This document shows positions 53,974 to 62,511 of a DNA stretch of 64,000 nucleotides, one piece after another (the first letter of the stretch is position 1; each line of letters starts with the position of its first letter). Source of the DNA: a virus; IMG/VR virus record IMGVR_UViG_3300045253_000023, positions 97,562 through 161,561 of that record, one strand, 5' to 3'. The position numbers and the translations under genes are program-made. The notes under the pieces are model-generated. The model searched no databases. It was not told the DNA's origin and saw only the letters and a list, made by a program, of their open reading frames with translations.

Positions 53974-54759
53974 TCAAAAAAAATCTTGGAATCCTTCTAA
54001 GTGAATTGTTTGCTTGTATCCGCACTTGTCGCATTTGTATGGTACATCTTGCGCCAGTACAGGGAACTTGTCGAAGAAGAAGTGCTTGATCTCATCAGAC
54101 ACAGAACCAACGATCTGATCATAGAACGTCATGAATTCCTCTGGAGTGAAGTCCTTATAGACTTCCTCACCAACGGTGATCATGTCCACGCAGTTCTGCA
54201 ACATCAATTCATCAATCTTGCTTGATTCCAATTGCTTACCCGAAGCCAACGCAGCATCTGCCGCAGCAGCAATATCCTCATCCACCTTGATGGTTGGATA
54301 CTTCATGTGTATCACCATCTTGCTGTTTGGAATAGCAAATTCTTTCTTGTGCTCTGGATCATTTGTCAGTTCGACCTTCTCCAGATTCACGTCGATTGGA
54401 ATGACCGCACCACACTCAGCTCCAGCTGTATTCTCTTCACCATCAATCTTGTCTGGAACATTCTCGCAACGATAGATGAGGCGCGATGTCTTACCTTTCG
54501 AGAGTGATCGAATGTTCAAGAACAGATACTCAAGGTCTGCCAGAGGAATCTTCTTGACATCCAGCTTGTTGCTAATGCAACCAGAGGCGACATCAACAAT
54601 ACAATTCAGAACATCCTGAGCTGTTTTGTCCTTGGACTCACGCAACAAAATCATGTTCTTCTCTTCCTTGACGATGAAGGGACGGAACTTGACTTTCGCT
54701 TTGCACAATGGCAGGGTGATGGTCTTGGTTGGGTATGCTGTAACTGTTGGCAATGGCAT
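53974..54759 (-). CDS. 26: gp26-like baseplate hub subunit
   Basis: The 261-residue protein has VKFRPFIVKEEKNMILL (residues about 23-39), EYLFLNIRSLSKG, several Cys in the middle (CENVPD, AECGA) and a C-terminal zinc motif CDKCGYK. The KFRPFLVKEEK signature is that of T4-type gp26/gp51-group baseplate hub proteins. It lies directly before the tape measure gene, the usual position of tail assembly chaperones. Its last codons GAT TTT TTT TGA lie on a T8 run. Confidence 0.75.
   Translation of the reverse strand: MPLPTVTAYPTKTITLPLCKAKVKFRPFIVKEEKNMILLRESKDKTAQDVLNCIVDVASGCISNKLDVKKIPLADLEYLFLNIRSLSKGKTSRLIYRCENVPDKIDGEENTAGAECGAVIPIDVNLEKVELTNDPEHKKEFAIPNSKMVIHMKYPTIKVDEDIAAAADAALASGKQLESSKIDELMLQNCVDMITVGEEVYKDFTPEEFMTFYDQIVGSVSDEIKHFFFDKFPVLAQDVPYKCDKCGYKQTIHLEGFQDFF
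53977..53983 (-). promoter_or_regulatory. candidate -1 ribosomal frameshift site (T TTT TTT)
   Basis: In the minus strand the end of the gp26-like gene reads GAT TTT TTT TGA. T-TTT-TTT is a perfect -1 slippery heptamer placed one codon before the stop. After a -1 slip, reading continues TTG ATA GCT for another 66 codons in the 53777-53950 frame. The arrangement (chaperone-like gene, -1 extension, tape measure) mirrors lambda G/GT and P2 E/E'. No downstream stem-loop was assessed. Confidence 0.5.
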
Positions 54760-54774
54760 GATATACTCCAGAAA

Positions 54775-55269
54775 TTACTCGTGCGTCATGAATTCAAAAT
54801 AGAATAAAACAGGGAATTTGTTGACCATACTCTTGTTCTCATACGACAATGTCTTGGCGCCGATTGAGAGAGGATAGCAGTTAAAATACTTGTATGTGCC
54901 GATGGTAGCACCTTGGCGGTTCTGTTCCATCACGATGATGTTGTTGCCAGAAGCATAGTTGTCGAAGTCCTGAAACAGGAAGTTCTCATCAGTGATGCGA
55001 CTCTGCCAATCAAACAGTTTGTTGTATGGAGCACCATCATCCGCGCAATAGAATGTCATCGGAAGTGGCTCATACCTCAGCTCGTATGGCAGTGTGACAT
55101 ATGGGCGTTGGCCTGTCCATCTGAATGTCTCGAAACCATCTGATTGCAGATCAACCTGGCAGCAGAGAGCATTCTCTTGCTCTGTCAGGAATGGAATCTG
55201 AACAGCGTAACGATTACCTGCGGACATACCGATGCCATCGACATATGACTTAAAACCTTGAAAATCCAT
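54775..55269 (-). CDS. 19: tail tube-like protein (gp19-like)
   Basis: Starting at ATG 55269 with AGGAG upstream, the protein has 164 residues (T4 gp19: 163). It begins MDFQGFKSYVDGIG and has NRYAVQIPF, ETFRWTGQRPYVTLPYELRY, KLFDWQSRI and a final strand KFPVLFYFEFMTH, similar in order to the tail tube fold of gp19. A longer frame from 55425 would overlap the upstream gene by 154 bases and is not needed. It may be gp19 or the related gp54-type initiator. Confidence 0.68.
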   Translation of the reverse strand: MDFQGFKSYVDGIGMSAGNRYAVQIPFLTEQENALCCQVDLQSDGFETFRWTGQRPYVTLPYELRYEPLPMTFYCADDGAPYNKLFDWQSRITDENFLFQDFDNYASGNNIIVMEQNRQGATIGTYKYFNCYPLSIGAKTLSYENKSMVNKFPVLFYFEFMTHE

Positions 55270-55271
55270 GT

Positions 55272-55850
55272 CTAGAACTTGCTCCTGCTGTGACGATACA
55301 CCGCTGTTGGCTTGATATTGCCGACCCAGCGAGCTGTTGGCAACATGATTGCGTTGGTCCATTCCGATGGAGGAACGCGCTGAAATTGTGCTGTCATATG
55401 ACTGTACAGATATCGCTTCACGCATGGCTGGAACATTGATGCTCTGGCCAATGCGTTGAGCTTCTTGTATGTGGCTCTGATGTATCTGGTCTCTTGATCA
55501 CCCTTGCCGAATGCCTCAATCATGAGCTTCAACAAGGCTGCTCTGTATGTGGCGGATATGTAATGTAGGTTGAGTCCAAGGAATCCATCTTTGTAGTATC
55601 CAATTGGAATCACAAGAGGCGCAGTGTCCCAATAGGGCAGAGTGTCTTTTGTTTTTGGGTCATACCTGAACATATACATATGCCCAACAGTCAACGTTTT
55701 GTCAGCTGCGTTGACACTTACCTTGATCTTCTTCTTCATTCGATCAACAAACCACTTGATCGCCTTCTTGGTATCTGGCTTCTCTGGCGCCATAACCTCG
55801 GCGTCTTCAAGAATGCCTGTTGTACCAATTGGATTGTCTTTGTTTGCCAC
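55272..55850 (-). CDS. T4-type virion-associated protein of unknown role (192 aa, GTG start)
   Basis: Starts at GTG 55850 with AGGAAGAG upstream. The 192-residue protein contains TLPYWDTAPLVIPIGYYKDG and LNLHYISATYRAALLKLMIE, a conserved pattern I have seen in structural gene blocks of T4-type phages (Y-x-x-P-L-V-I-P-I ... G-F-L-G-L-N-L-H-Y). It may be a neck, baseplate or DNA-end-protecting protein; I cannot tell which. The C-terminus is basic. Confidence 0.6.
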   Translation of the reverse strand: MANKDNPIGTTGILEDAEVMAPEKPDTKKAIKWFVDRMKKKIKVSVNAADKTLTVGHMYMFRYDPKTKDTLPYWDTAPLVIPIGYYKDGFLGLNLHYISATYRAALLKLMIEAFGKGDQETRYIRATYKKLNALARASMFQPCVKRYLYSHMTAQFQRVPPSEWTNAIMLPTARWVGNIKPTAVYRHSRSKF

Positions 55851-55852
55851 GT

Positions 55853-56302
55853 TTATCTCTTCCTGGTGTATTTGCCGAGCTTCAAGGTGCGCTCTGTGAT
55901 GATGTAGAAATCAAGACCGCGCTCAGCGCAGAACTTGCGAGCCGCAGCCCATTTGGCTTGATTCTTGATCCAAGCCAAGCATTCATGTCTCCAGCTGCTG
56001 TCCTTCTGATTGCGACGGACAGGAGGAACAGTCTCTTTCTCAGGTTTGACTTCAAGCAATGCTTCTTTTGTGGTTCCATCTGGACGTTTGACCTGAATCC
56101 AGAAATCAACGTGGTATTTGTGTGCTCTGTTGTCTGTTCCGCATATGTATGGAATGCGAATGCCTTCACTATTCCATGCAACGATTGCGGAATTGTAGTC
56201 AATCCATATCATACACAGCCGTTCCCAAGATGATCTGTAGACAATCTTGTTGACGTTGCCGCGATACTTATGGGGATGCTTCGGAGTGTATAAACCTCTC
56301 AT
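55853..56302 (-). CDS. 4: gp4-like head completion protein
   Basis: From ATG 56302 (149 residues; T4 gp4 has 150) the protein starts MRGLYTPKHPHKYRGNVNKI, then VYRSSWERLCMIWIDYNS, WNSEGIRIPYICGTD, RAHKYHVDFWIQ and EALLEVKPEK. The GxYxPKxPxKYxG...YRSxWE...D...EVKP pattern is that of T4 gp4, a nuclease-fold protein needed to finish DNA-filled heads. The larger frame to 56527 uses a non-ATG start across the intergenic region. It is the first gene of the minus-strand unit. Confidence 0.85.
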   Translation of the reverse strand: MRGLYTPKHPHKYRGNVNKIVYRSSWERLCMIWIDYNSAIVAWNSEGIRIPYICGTDNRAHKYHVDFWIQVKRPDGTTKEALLEVKPEKETVPPVRRNQKDSSWRHECLAWIKNQAKWAAARKFCAERGLDFYIITERTLKLGKYTRKR

Positions 56303-56332
56303 GATGTCCTGTGAAAATCCAATGATTTCAGA

Positions 56333-56342
56333 ACTAAGTATA
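56333..56342 (+). promoter_or_regulatory. possible late promoter box
   Basis: ACTAAGTATA, about 39 bases ahead of the ATG at 56381, in the divergent gap between the minus-strand tail genes and the plus-strand baseplate genes. It would be the natural place for a late promoter. Confidence 0.4.
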
Positions 56343-56380
56343 TGCGCTGATTCCCAAACAAAACACAGCAAGGAAGCAAC

Positions 56381-56566
56381 ATGGCTTTTGATGCAAAAAC
56401 GCAGGCTCTTTTGGACGCAACAAGAGAACTTGCCGACAGGTTCTTTGGAAGAATCCCGAACTCCACTCTGAAGAAGAAGTTTCAGATGAAACCCACTTAT
56501 CTTGTCTTGGACTTCCGTCCAAAGCAATTGTCGCGCCCAACGAAATACCCAAGAGTGAAGCAGTAA
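56381..56566 (+). CDS. small hypothetical protein (61 aa)
   Basis: AGGAAG precedes the ATG. The 61-residue product is helical then basic (FGRIPNSTLKKKFQMKPTYL). As the first gene of the baseplate unit it may be a minor tail or assembly protein. No family is recognised. Confidence 0.55.
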   Translation: MAFDAKTQALLDATRELADRFFGRIPNSTLKKKFQMKPTYLVLDFRPKQLSRPTKYPRVKQ

Positions 56567-56569
56567 GCC

Positions 56570-57244
56570 ATGGCAACTGGAACATCAGCACAAGCAACTG
56601 GATATGCCGAATACTCGGCCGATGGCGTGGACTTGCTCTTGCCTTTGCCAGATCAACTTCAGTTCGACACAGAATACAACTGGGAAGCAGCAGACACAGG
56701 TATGATGGGAGCATTGCTCGAGAAGTATCGAGGCAAGAGCTTCACAAACATGTTGTCTGGTGCTAATCTTGGTGGCGACATCAAGGACTTGTTGACTCGC
56801 GCAGCAGCTCAGCCAGGTTCAGAAGCAGCAAACGTCCTCGCAGAGAAGTTTGGCAAGGTGGTTAATCCAAAGACAGAAATCCTGTTCCGCGGAGTCAGAC
56901 AGCGTGAATTTGTTATGGACTTCTCCATCGCATACAAGGCTCAGGAAGACATGGCAACATTCTTCGAGAAGCTGAATCAGCTGTACTATGCTTGCGCTCC
57001 TTCTGTCGATGGTGAAATCTTCTTCACAGCTCCAAAGACAGGACAACTCAACGTCTTTGATCAAGATGGCAACAACATCATCATGCCACGTACATGCGCT
57101 GTCAAGCGTATCTCTACCAATCTGACTCCAGACAATGTCTTTGCTTGCTATACCAATGGCAGACCTCTCCACGTCAAGTTGTCTCTTGGCTTCATTGAGC
57201 TGACACCGCCAACCAAAGACACCGATCAACACATCTTCTATTAA
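56570..57244 (+). CDS. baseplate tail tube junction protein (gp48/gp54-like)
   Basis: The 224-residue protein carries VVNPKTEILFRGVRQREFVM and DFSIAYKAQEDMATFFEKL, the conserved region of T4 gp48/gp54, the proteins that cap the baseplate and start the tail tube. T4 gp54 has 320 and gp48 364 residues, so this is short. It sits before gp53 and gp27-like genes as expected in the baseplate cluster. Confidence 0.75.
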   Translation: MATGTSAQATGYAEYSADGVDLLLPLPDQLQFDTEYNWEAADTGMMGALLEKYRGKSFTNMLSGANLGGDIKDLLTRAAAQPGSEAANVLAEKFGKVVNPKTEILFRGVRQREFVMDFSIAYKAQEDMATFFEKLNQLYYACAPSVDGEIFFTAPKTGQLNVFDQDGNNIIMPRTCAVKRISTNLTPDNVFACYTNGRPLHVKLSLGFIELTPPTKDTDQHIFY

Positions 57245-57255
57245 AAGCAGAGTCT

Positions 57256-57840
57256 ATGTCGTATTTTCAGTACTTTCCTACAACGCTGTACACTGCTCAG
57301 AATGGCAATGTCTATGACATCGTGGACATTACCAAGAGGATTGCATTCTTTGAACGCTACAGACAGAATGATCAATACACCTCTGACTATCTGGTTCAAG
57401 AAGGTGAGTCTCCTCAGTCATTAGCTCAGGACTTCTACAACGATCCAGAACTCGACTGGGTTCTATTGTCTCTCAACAAGGTGATTGATCCATTCTACGA
57501 TTGGGTCATGAGCAGCAACGTGTTTGAAGAGTACCTGGACAACAAGTATCCAATCGGAAGCACTTACATCGGCGGACCAGATACCAACTATCTCTGGGTC
57601 TTACCAGACGGAAGGTTCTTTCCATACAACCAGAATGGTCCAGACACTCAAGTCGGAAACAGCGTTGATCTGGATGCTACTGGTCTGTCGAACTTTGCTT
57701 TCCGAATCACATATCGACAATACGAGAACGACAAGAATGAAGCACGTCGCATGATTCGTGTCGTACAACCTACTCTCGTTTCCTCTATCGTCACCGAATT
57801 CAAGCTAGAAATGAAATCAATGATTGCTTTACAGGCATAA
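57256..57840 (+). CDS. 53: gp53-like baseplate wedge subunit
   Basis: The 194-residue protein (T4 gp53: 196) begins MSYFQYFPTTLYTAQNGNVY and has a LysM-like part ESPQSLAQDFYNDPELDWVL near residues 50-70, as in gp53. It continues with SSNVFEEYLDNKYP. gp53 bolts neighbouring wedges to the hub. AGAG-type ribosome binding site precedes the ATG. Confidence 0.88.
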   Translation: MSYFQYFPTTLYTAQNGNVYDIVDITKRIAFFERYRQNDQYTSDYLVQEGESPQSLAQDFYNDPELDWVLLSLNKVIDPFYDWVMSSNVFEEYLDNKYPIGSTYIGGPDTNYLWVLPDGRFFPYNQNGPDTQVGNSVDLDATGLSNFAFRITYRQYENDKNEARRMIRVVQPTLVSSIVTEFKLEMKSMIALQA

Positions 57841-57843
57841 ATA

Positions 57844-59094
57844 ATGGCTCTTAATACATACACTGATCGCAGAACGTCTGTCCAAATCAAGGACATCTAT
57901 ATTGAGTCCGAGCAGTGGGACTTGAAGAACTTCTTTGTTCGCTGTCTGATCTTTGAAGACATGTACACTCACTTTATGACTGGGCAGGTGTTGATCCTTG
58001 ATGCTATCTCTATGACAGAGAAGATTCCTCTGACTGGATGGCAGAAGCTCGTCATTACTTTCCAATCAAACGCAGACGGCCCATTTGTTACATGGTCAAA
58101 GACCTTCCGTATCTACAAGATCGGCAATGCTTCTCCTGATTCCAACTCAGGCACGCGTTCTCGCTCGTATATGCTGTACTTCATATCAGATGAAGCCAAC
58201 AAAGAGATGTCCAATCGCATCTCTCGTTCCTATGTCAACATGACTGAAGACCAGATTGTAAATGACGTTGGCACCAATGTACTCGGTTGCTCCAATCTCG
58301 AATGCGAGCCTGCGAAGTATCCAAAGAGCCTCATCGTTCCCAATTGGAAGCCTGTGCAGTTGATTGATTATTGCTGCAAGACTGCTATTCGCGCCAGCGG
58401 ATATGAGGCCGCGAACTTCATGTTCTATGAGACTATCGATGGCTACAAGTTCAAGAGCCTTGATTCTATTGTAGAGAGTGGAGCTGACTCTGTACACGTC
58501 ACGTCTGGCGCAGTTGCTCAATTGTTCGGTCAAGACGACAGTATGACGTCAACAACTCGTCAAGCCAAGTCATTTAACAGCAAGAACAACTTTGACTTCA
58601 TTGCATCGTCAAGGCGCGGAGCCTTCGGCACTCGCTTCTCTGGACTTGATACAATATCCAAGAAGTGGAAGAACTTTGACTATGTGTATTCCTCGGACTT
58701 CGGTGCTATGCCAAAGATCGATGGAGGAAATCAGATACTCACGGACAACACTATTGATGTCCCTGATCAATTCCAGAAGTTCGGACCATGGCAGTCTGAG
58801 CCTCGTGGATACAATTCAGACTACAATCACAAACACGTGCACAAGCGCAAGGGTCATATGGGACTCTGGGAGAACATTGTATATCATGCAGATATTGACG
58901 GAGATACCAGAGTGAAGCTGGGAAGCAAAGTGGCCTTTGATCTGCCTTCCTATGACGGAACCAATCCTGAATCACAGAACCTTGATTCGCAACACTCAGG
59001 CAATTACATCGTGACGCAGATTGCGCATTCATTCAACTCAATGCAGCATCGCCAGACACTCGGCCTGCGCAAGCATATGCTGAAGGGAGGCTAA
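57844..59094 (+). CDS. 27: gp27-like baseplate hub protein
   Basis: The 416-residue protein (T4 gp27: 391) shows IESEQWDLKNFFVRCLIFED, the hub domain opening, VPNWKPVQLIDYCCKTAIRA in the centre and GNYIVTQIAHSFNSMQHRQT near the end, as in gp27-type hub proteins that hold the spike. It is followed by the gp5-like spike gene with a three-base gap. Confidence 0.8.
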   Translation: MALNTYTDRRTSVQIKDIYIESEQWDLKNFFVRCLIFEDMYTHFMTGQVLILDAISMTEKIPLTGWQKLVITFQSNADGPFVTWSKTFRIYKIGNASPDSNSGTRSRSYMLYFISDEANKEMSNRISRSYVNMTEDQIVNDVGTNVLGCSNLECEPAKYPKSLIVPNWKPVQLIDYCCKTAIRASGYEAANFMFYETIDGYKFKSLDSIVESGADSVHVTSGAVAQLFGQDDSMTSTTRQAKSFNSKNNFDFIASSRRGAFGTRFSGLDTISKKWKNFDYVYSSDFGAMPKIDGGNQILTDNTIDVPDQFQKFGPWQSEPRGYNSDYNHKHVHKRKGHMGLWENIVYHADIDGDTRVKLGSKVAFDLPSYDGTNPESQNLDSQHSGNYIVTQIAHSFNSMQHRQTLGLRKHMLKGG

Positions 59095-59096
59095 TC

Positions 59097-60263
59097 ATGG
59101 CACAACCAGAAAGCCTCGGAGGCATCATCTCTGGCAACTTCTGTTGGTTTATGGGAGTGGTTGAGGATATCACTGATCCAAAGAAATGGGATCGTGTTCG
59201 TGTCCGCATTCACGGACTCCATACAGATCAGACAGTTGTTGATCCTTCCTCAGGAAAGGGCATTCCACCACCAGACCTTCCATGGTCAAAGGTGACAGGA
59301 ACCTGCCTCGGACCTCGCATTCATGGCTTTGGAACCAATCATGGATTGGTTGAAGGAACATGGGTGTTCGGCTTCTCTATGGACGGAGAGTCCTACAACG
59401 ATCTGTATATCGTGGGAACTATTCCAGGCGTACCAGAGGACAAGAATCCAAACCCTACAACACCACCAGCAGCCTTCTTCGGACAAGACGGCAAGTATCC
59501 GCTTGAGGAATATCTGAAGGAACCAGATGTTCATCGTCTTGCTCGCAACATCCTCAAGTACAACAAGGCTCCGTGGAAACCTATTCCTCTCGTCAAGCAG
59601 GCTGAGGCCAAGAAACAGATTCCGACTGCGGCTGGCGACAAATGGGATGAAATGGATCCTGCTTATGCTGCCGAGTATCCAAACAACCAGGTGACTGAAT
59701 ATCCTTCAACAGATACCATCGGTCATACAACAGAATTCGATTCGACTCCTGGCAAAGAACGCATCACTCTATGGCATGGTCCATCGCATTCATATCGAGA
59801 CTATCACTCTGATGGTTCTCGCATGACCAAGATTGTTGGCAAGGACTACACTATTGTCTTGAAAGACAACAATCTCTTTGTCGGAGGCAACCTAAATATC
59901 ACGGCACAAGGTAATGTGAACATCTTGTCTGTCGGCAATACTCATGTCAAGAGCGACACGTCAATCTTGGTTGAGGCTTCAACCACTATCACTGCCAAGG
60001 CTGGCGCAGCGATCACCGTAGAGGCTGGCGCGGCTGTTACTGTACAGGCTGCTGCTGAATGTACTGTGCGCGCAGGAGCGGCTGTTACGATTGAGGCTCT
60101 TGGTGACGCTACACTCCAGGCCGCAGGTGTCGTGAATGTAGATGCGGGCGGAATTGTCAACGTCACTGCTGGACTCGGAATCAGTCTGATTGCGCCAGCC
60201 TTTGTTAACATTGACGCCGCATTGATCACCTTGGTCGGCGAAGTTGTGATGGCGAGCGTATAA
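59097..60263 (+). CDS. 5: gp5-like baseplate spike protein without lysozyme
   Basis: The 388-residue protein has an N-terminal OB-fold domain (FMGVVEDITDPKKWDRVRVR near 19-38), a middle region, then a beta-helix of repeating V-x-V/A pairs (GNVNILSVGNTHVKSDTSIL and so on to residue 388) like T4 gp5 and VgrG. T4 gp5 (575 residues) has a lysozyme domain between the two; none is visible here. The tail lysozyme may instead be in the tape measure protein. Confidence 0.85.
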   Translation: MAQPESLGGIISGNFCWFMGVVEDITDPKKWDRVRVRIHGLHTDQTVVDPSSGKGIPPPDLPWSKVTGTCLGPRIHGFGTNHGLVEGTWVFGFSMDGESYNDLYIVGTIPGVPEDKNPNPTTPPAAFFGQDGKYPLEEYLKEPDVHRLARNILKYNKAPWKPIPLVKQAEAKKQIPTAAGDKWDEMDPAYAAEYPNNQVTEYPSTDTIGHTTEFDSTPGKERITLWHGPSHSYRDYHSDGSRMTKIVGKDYTIVLKDNNLFVGGNLNITAQGNVNILSVGNTHVKSDTSILVEASTTITAKAGAAITVEAGAAVTVQAAAECTVRAGAAVTIEALGDATLQAAGVVNVDAGGIVNVTAGLGISLIAPAFVNIDAALITLVGEVVMASV

Positions 60264-60274
60264 CAGGAAGAACA

Positions 60275-60700
60275 ATGGCTTACGGAAGAGACAGAGAAGG
60301 AATCTATACAGCGAAGCAACCCTTTCAGGACTTCGATGTTGCGTTCGCTCGCAATCCCATTACAAATGATCTAGTTGTTCTATCCCCGCAGAAGAGCATC
60401 GAACAGAGTGTCCGATTGTTGGTTCTTACACAGTTCTATGAGAGAGCATATCGTCCATATCTCGGAACCAAGATAGCAGGAGCCTTGTTTGAATTGCCAG
60501 GAGCCAGCATCCTCAAGACTTTGGGTCGTGATTTGACCACCTACATAAACAGGTATGAACCACGCGTCATTGTACAGAGCGTGGACGTATCTCCTCTATC
60601 CGCATTTGATGCAAACAGCATTTCTATTGACATATCATACACAATTCGTGGACAAACGAAAGTGTATGATGTCCAAGTCATCCTCAAGAGAGTCCGTTAA
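60275..60700 (+). CDS. 25: gp25-like baseplate wedge subunit
   Basis: The 141-residue protein (T4 gp25: 132) contains KSIEQSVRLLVLTQFYERAY, RPYLGTKIAGALFELP and the signature INRYEPRVIV. The E-P-R motif is the hallmark of the gpW/gp25 family, which nucleates sheath assembly. AGGAAG precedes the ATG. It shares its last base with the next gene (TAATG). Confidence 0.92.
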   Translation: MAYGRDREGIYTAKQPFQDFDVAFARNPITNDLVVLSPQKSIEQSVRLLVLTQFYERAYRPYLGTKIAGALFELPGASILKTLGRDLTTYINRYEPRVIVQSVDVSPLSAFDANSISIDISYTIRGQTKVYDVQVILKRVR

Positions 60701-62511
60701 TGACAACACCAGTAATCAATACGAGAGACTTCTCGAAACTCGACTTCTCAGACCAACGTCAGAAGCTGGTGGACTTTCTGTCTACGCAAACCGAATTCCA
60801 GGACTTCAATTTCAATGGTCCTGCTATCTCAATCCTGATTGATGCTCTCACATACACCAATCTACAACTCTCGACATATGCCAACTTCTCTCTGTCTGAA
60901 GTATTTCTTGACTCTGCACAGATTCGTGGTTCGGTTGTCTCGCGAGCAAAGGAACTCGGATATACACCTCGCTCTGTCTCTGCTGCCTATGCAGAGCTGC
61001 GATTGACTGTTGTCCTTGGTTCTGCTAACACAGGCATCACCAACTTCTATATTCCTGCTTGGTCGAAGTTTGCAGCAAATGTGAACAATCAAGCATTCAC
61101 ATTCATGACCACCAACAGATACCAATTGTTGGAAGAGCGTGATTCGAACAACATCGTTATCAATCCAGGAACCTATGTCGCAGACGTAGTTGTCTATGAA
61201 GGATTGTTGACGCAACAGTCGTTCCTGTATACATCAGACACGCTACAGCAGCTGTTCACCTTCACCAATCAAATGATTGATACTCGCTTCATGACGGTGA
61301 CAACAACAGAAGCAAACAATTCGACAAACATCTTGACATGGGTTCAGAGCCCAAACATCGTCAAGGTCGGACCAACAGATCAAGTGTACTTCATACAGGA
61401 AGGTCCTGATGGGTTCTGGCAAATGTATTTTGGCGACAATATTGTTGGCGCTGCTCCATCGGTCAACTCCCGCATCAAAGCTCAGTATCTGGCAACGCAA
61501 GGCGCGGGCGCGAATGGCATCAGCGTATTCGCCCTTGTAGATACCATTTCGTATCTGTCTCCGCTGTCTTCATCGAATGTCAACGTTCCTGGAACCGCAT
61601 TCGCAGTGACAACCGTCACTCCTTCTGGATATGGCGCGGACAGAGAATCAATTGACTCGATCAGAGACGCCGCACCAAAGGCATACAAGGCTCAGAACCG
61701 AGCAGTCACTGTTCAGGACTACATCTCTATCCTACAGAATCAATATGGATACATCGAATCTGCAGCCGTATGGGGTGGACAGGACAACATTCCTCCATTC
61801 TATGGTAAGGTCTTTGTCTCCGTCAAACCGAAGTATGGAAACTATCTGTCTCCATTGACCAAGGTAGCCATTGAGAACAACCTTTCGCAGAACTATTCTG
61901 TGGTTGGAATCACTCCTGTCGTCGTTGATCCTGACTTTACATTCGCATTCATCACGTCAAATGTGTTCTACAACCAAACAATGACGACCCTGACGTCAGG
62001 AGACCTCAACAATCTGGTTACAAAGACAATTGATGACTTCTTCACATCAAATGTATCATTCTTCTCTGGTGTATTCCGCTATTCAAAGTTGCTCGGAGCA
62101 ATCGACGACACCGATCCTTCGATTCAAGGCAACGATACAACAGTACAGATGGCAAAGATATTCACTCCGACACCAGGAGTGCTACAAGAGTGGAATTTCC
62201 AGTTCTACAATCCGATTGTTCCTGGTTCCGTCATTACTGACGTGTTCACTGCCTCATCGAATCAAGGCGTCACGCTACAAGACGATGGAGCAGGACATCT
62301 GAATCAATATGTTCTCGGCGTTCTTGTTGCGACTGGCATCGGCACCGTCAATTATACAACAGGAATCATCAATCTGAATTCCTTTGTCTTCAACGTTCCA
62401 GCAAATACGACAATCACGATGCGAGCAAAGCCTGCGACAAATGACCTCGTCACAGTCCGCAACAATCTGATTGTTCTCCAGAAAACCAACGTCCAGGTTC
62501 AGAGCATCTAA
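60700..62511 (+). CDS. 6: gp6-like baseplate wedge subunit
   Basis: The 603-residue protein (T4 gp6: 660) has features of the baseplate J/gp6 family: FNGPAISILIDALTYTNLQL at the start, LDSAQIRGSVVSRAKELGYT, GADRESIDSIRDAAPKAYKA and RAVTVQDYISILQNQYGYIE (near 345-365). gp6 dimers form the wedge ring. Gene order gp25-gp6-gp7 is the T4 order. Confidence 0.92.
   Translation: MTTPVINTRDFSKLDFSDQRQKLVDFLSTQTEFQDFNFNGPAISILIDALTYTNLQLSTYANFSLSEVFLDSAQIRGSVVSRAKELGYTPRSVSAAYAELRLTVVLGSANTGITNFYIPAWSKFAANVNNQAFTFMTTNRYQLLEERDSNNIVINPGTYVADVVVYEGLLTQQSFLYTSDTLQQLFTFTNQMIDTRFMTVTTTEANNSTNILTWVQSPNIVKVGPTDQVYFIQEGPDGFWQMYFGDNIVGAAPSVNSRIKAQYLATQGAGANGISVFALVDTISYLSPLSSSNVNVPGTAFAVTTVTPSGYGADRESIDSIRDAAPKAYKAQNRAVTVQDYISILQNQYGYIESAAVWGGQDNIPPFYGKVFVSVKPKYGNYLSPLTKVAIENNLSQNYSVVGITPVVVDPDFTFAFITSNVFYNQTMTTLTSGDLNNLVTKTIDDFFTSNVSFFSGVFRYSKLLGAIDDTDPSIQGNDTTVQMAKIFTPTPGVLQEWNFQFYNPIVPGSVITDVFTASSNQGVTLQDDGAGHLNQYVLGVLVATGIGTVNYTTGIINLNSFVFNVPANTTITMRAKPATNDLVTVRNNLIVLQKTNVQVQSI

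Noticed and set aside
55272-55425. Long overlap between the tail tube-like gene and its upstream neighbour
   Set aside because: Using the ATG at 55269 gives a protein of T4 gp19 length with a ribosome binding site. The overlap only arises from an unneeded upstream start.
57837-57843. ATAAATA before the gp27-like gene as a late promoter
   Set aside because: It is made of the gp53 stop codon and lies directly against the next ATG, so no transcript could start usefully from it.
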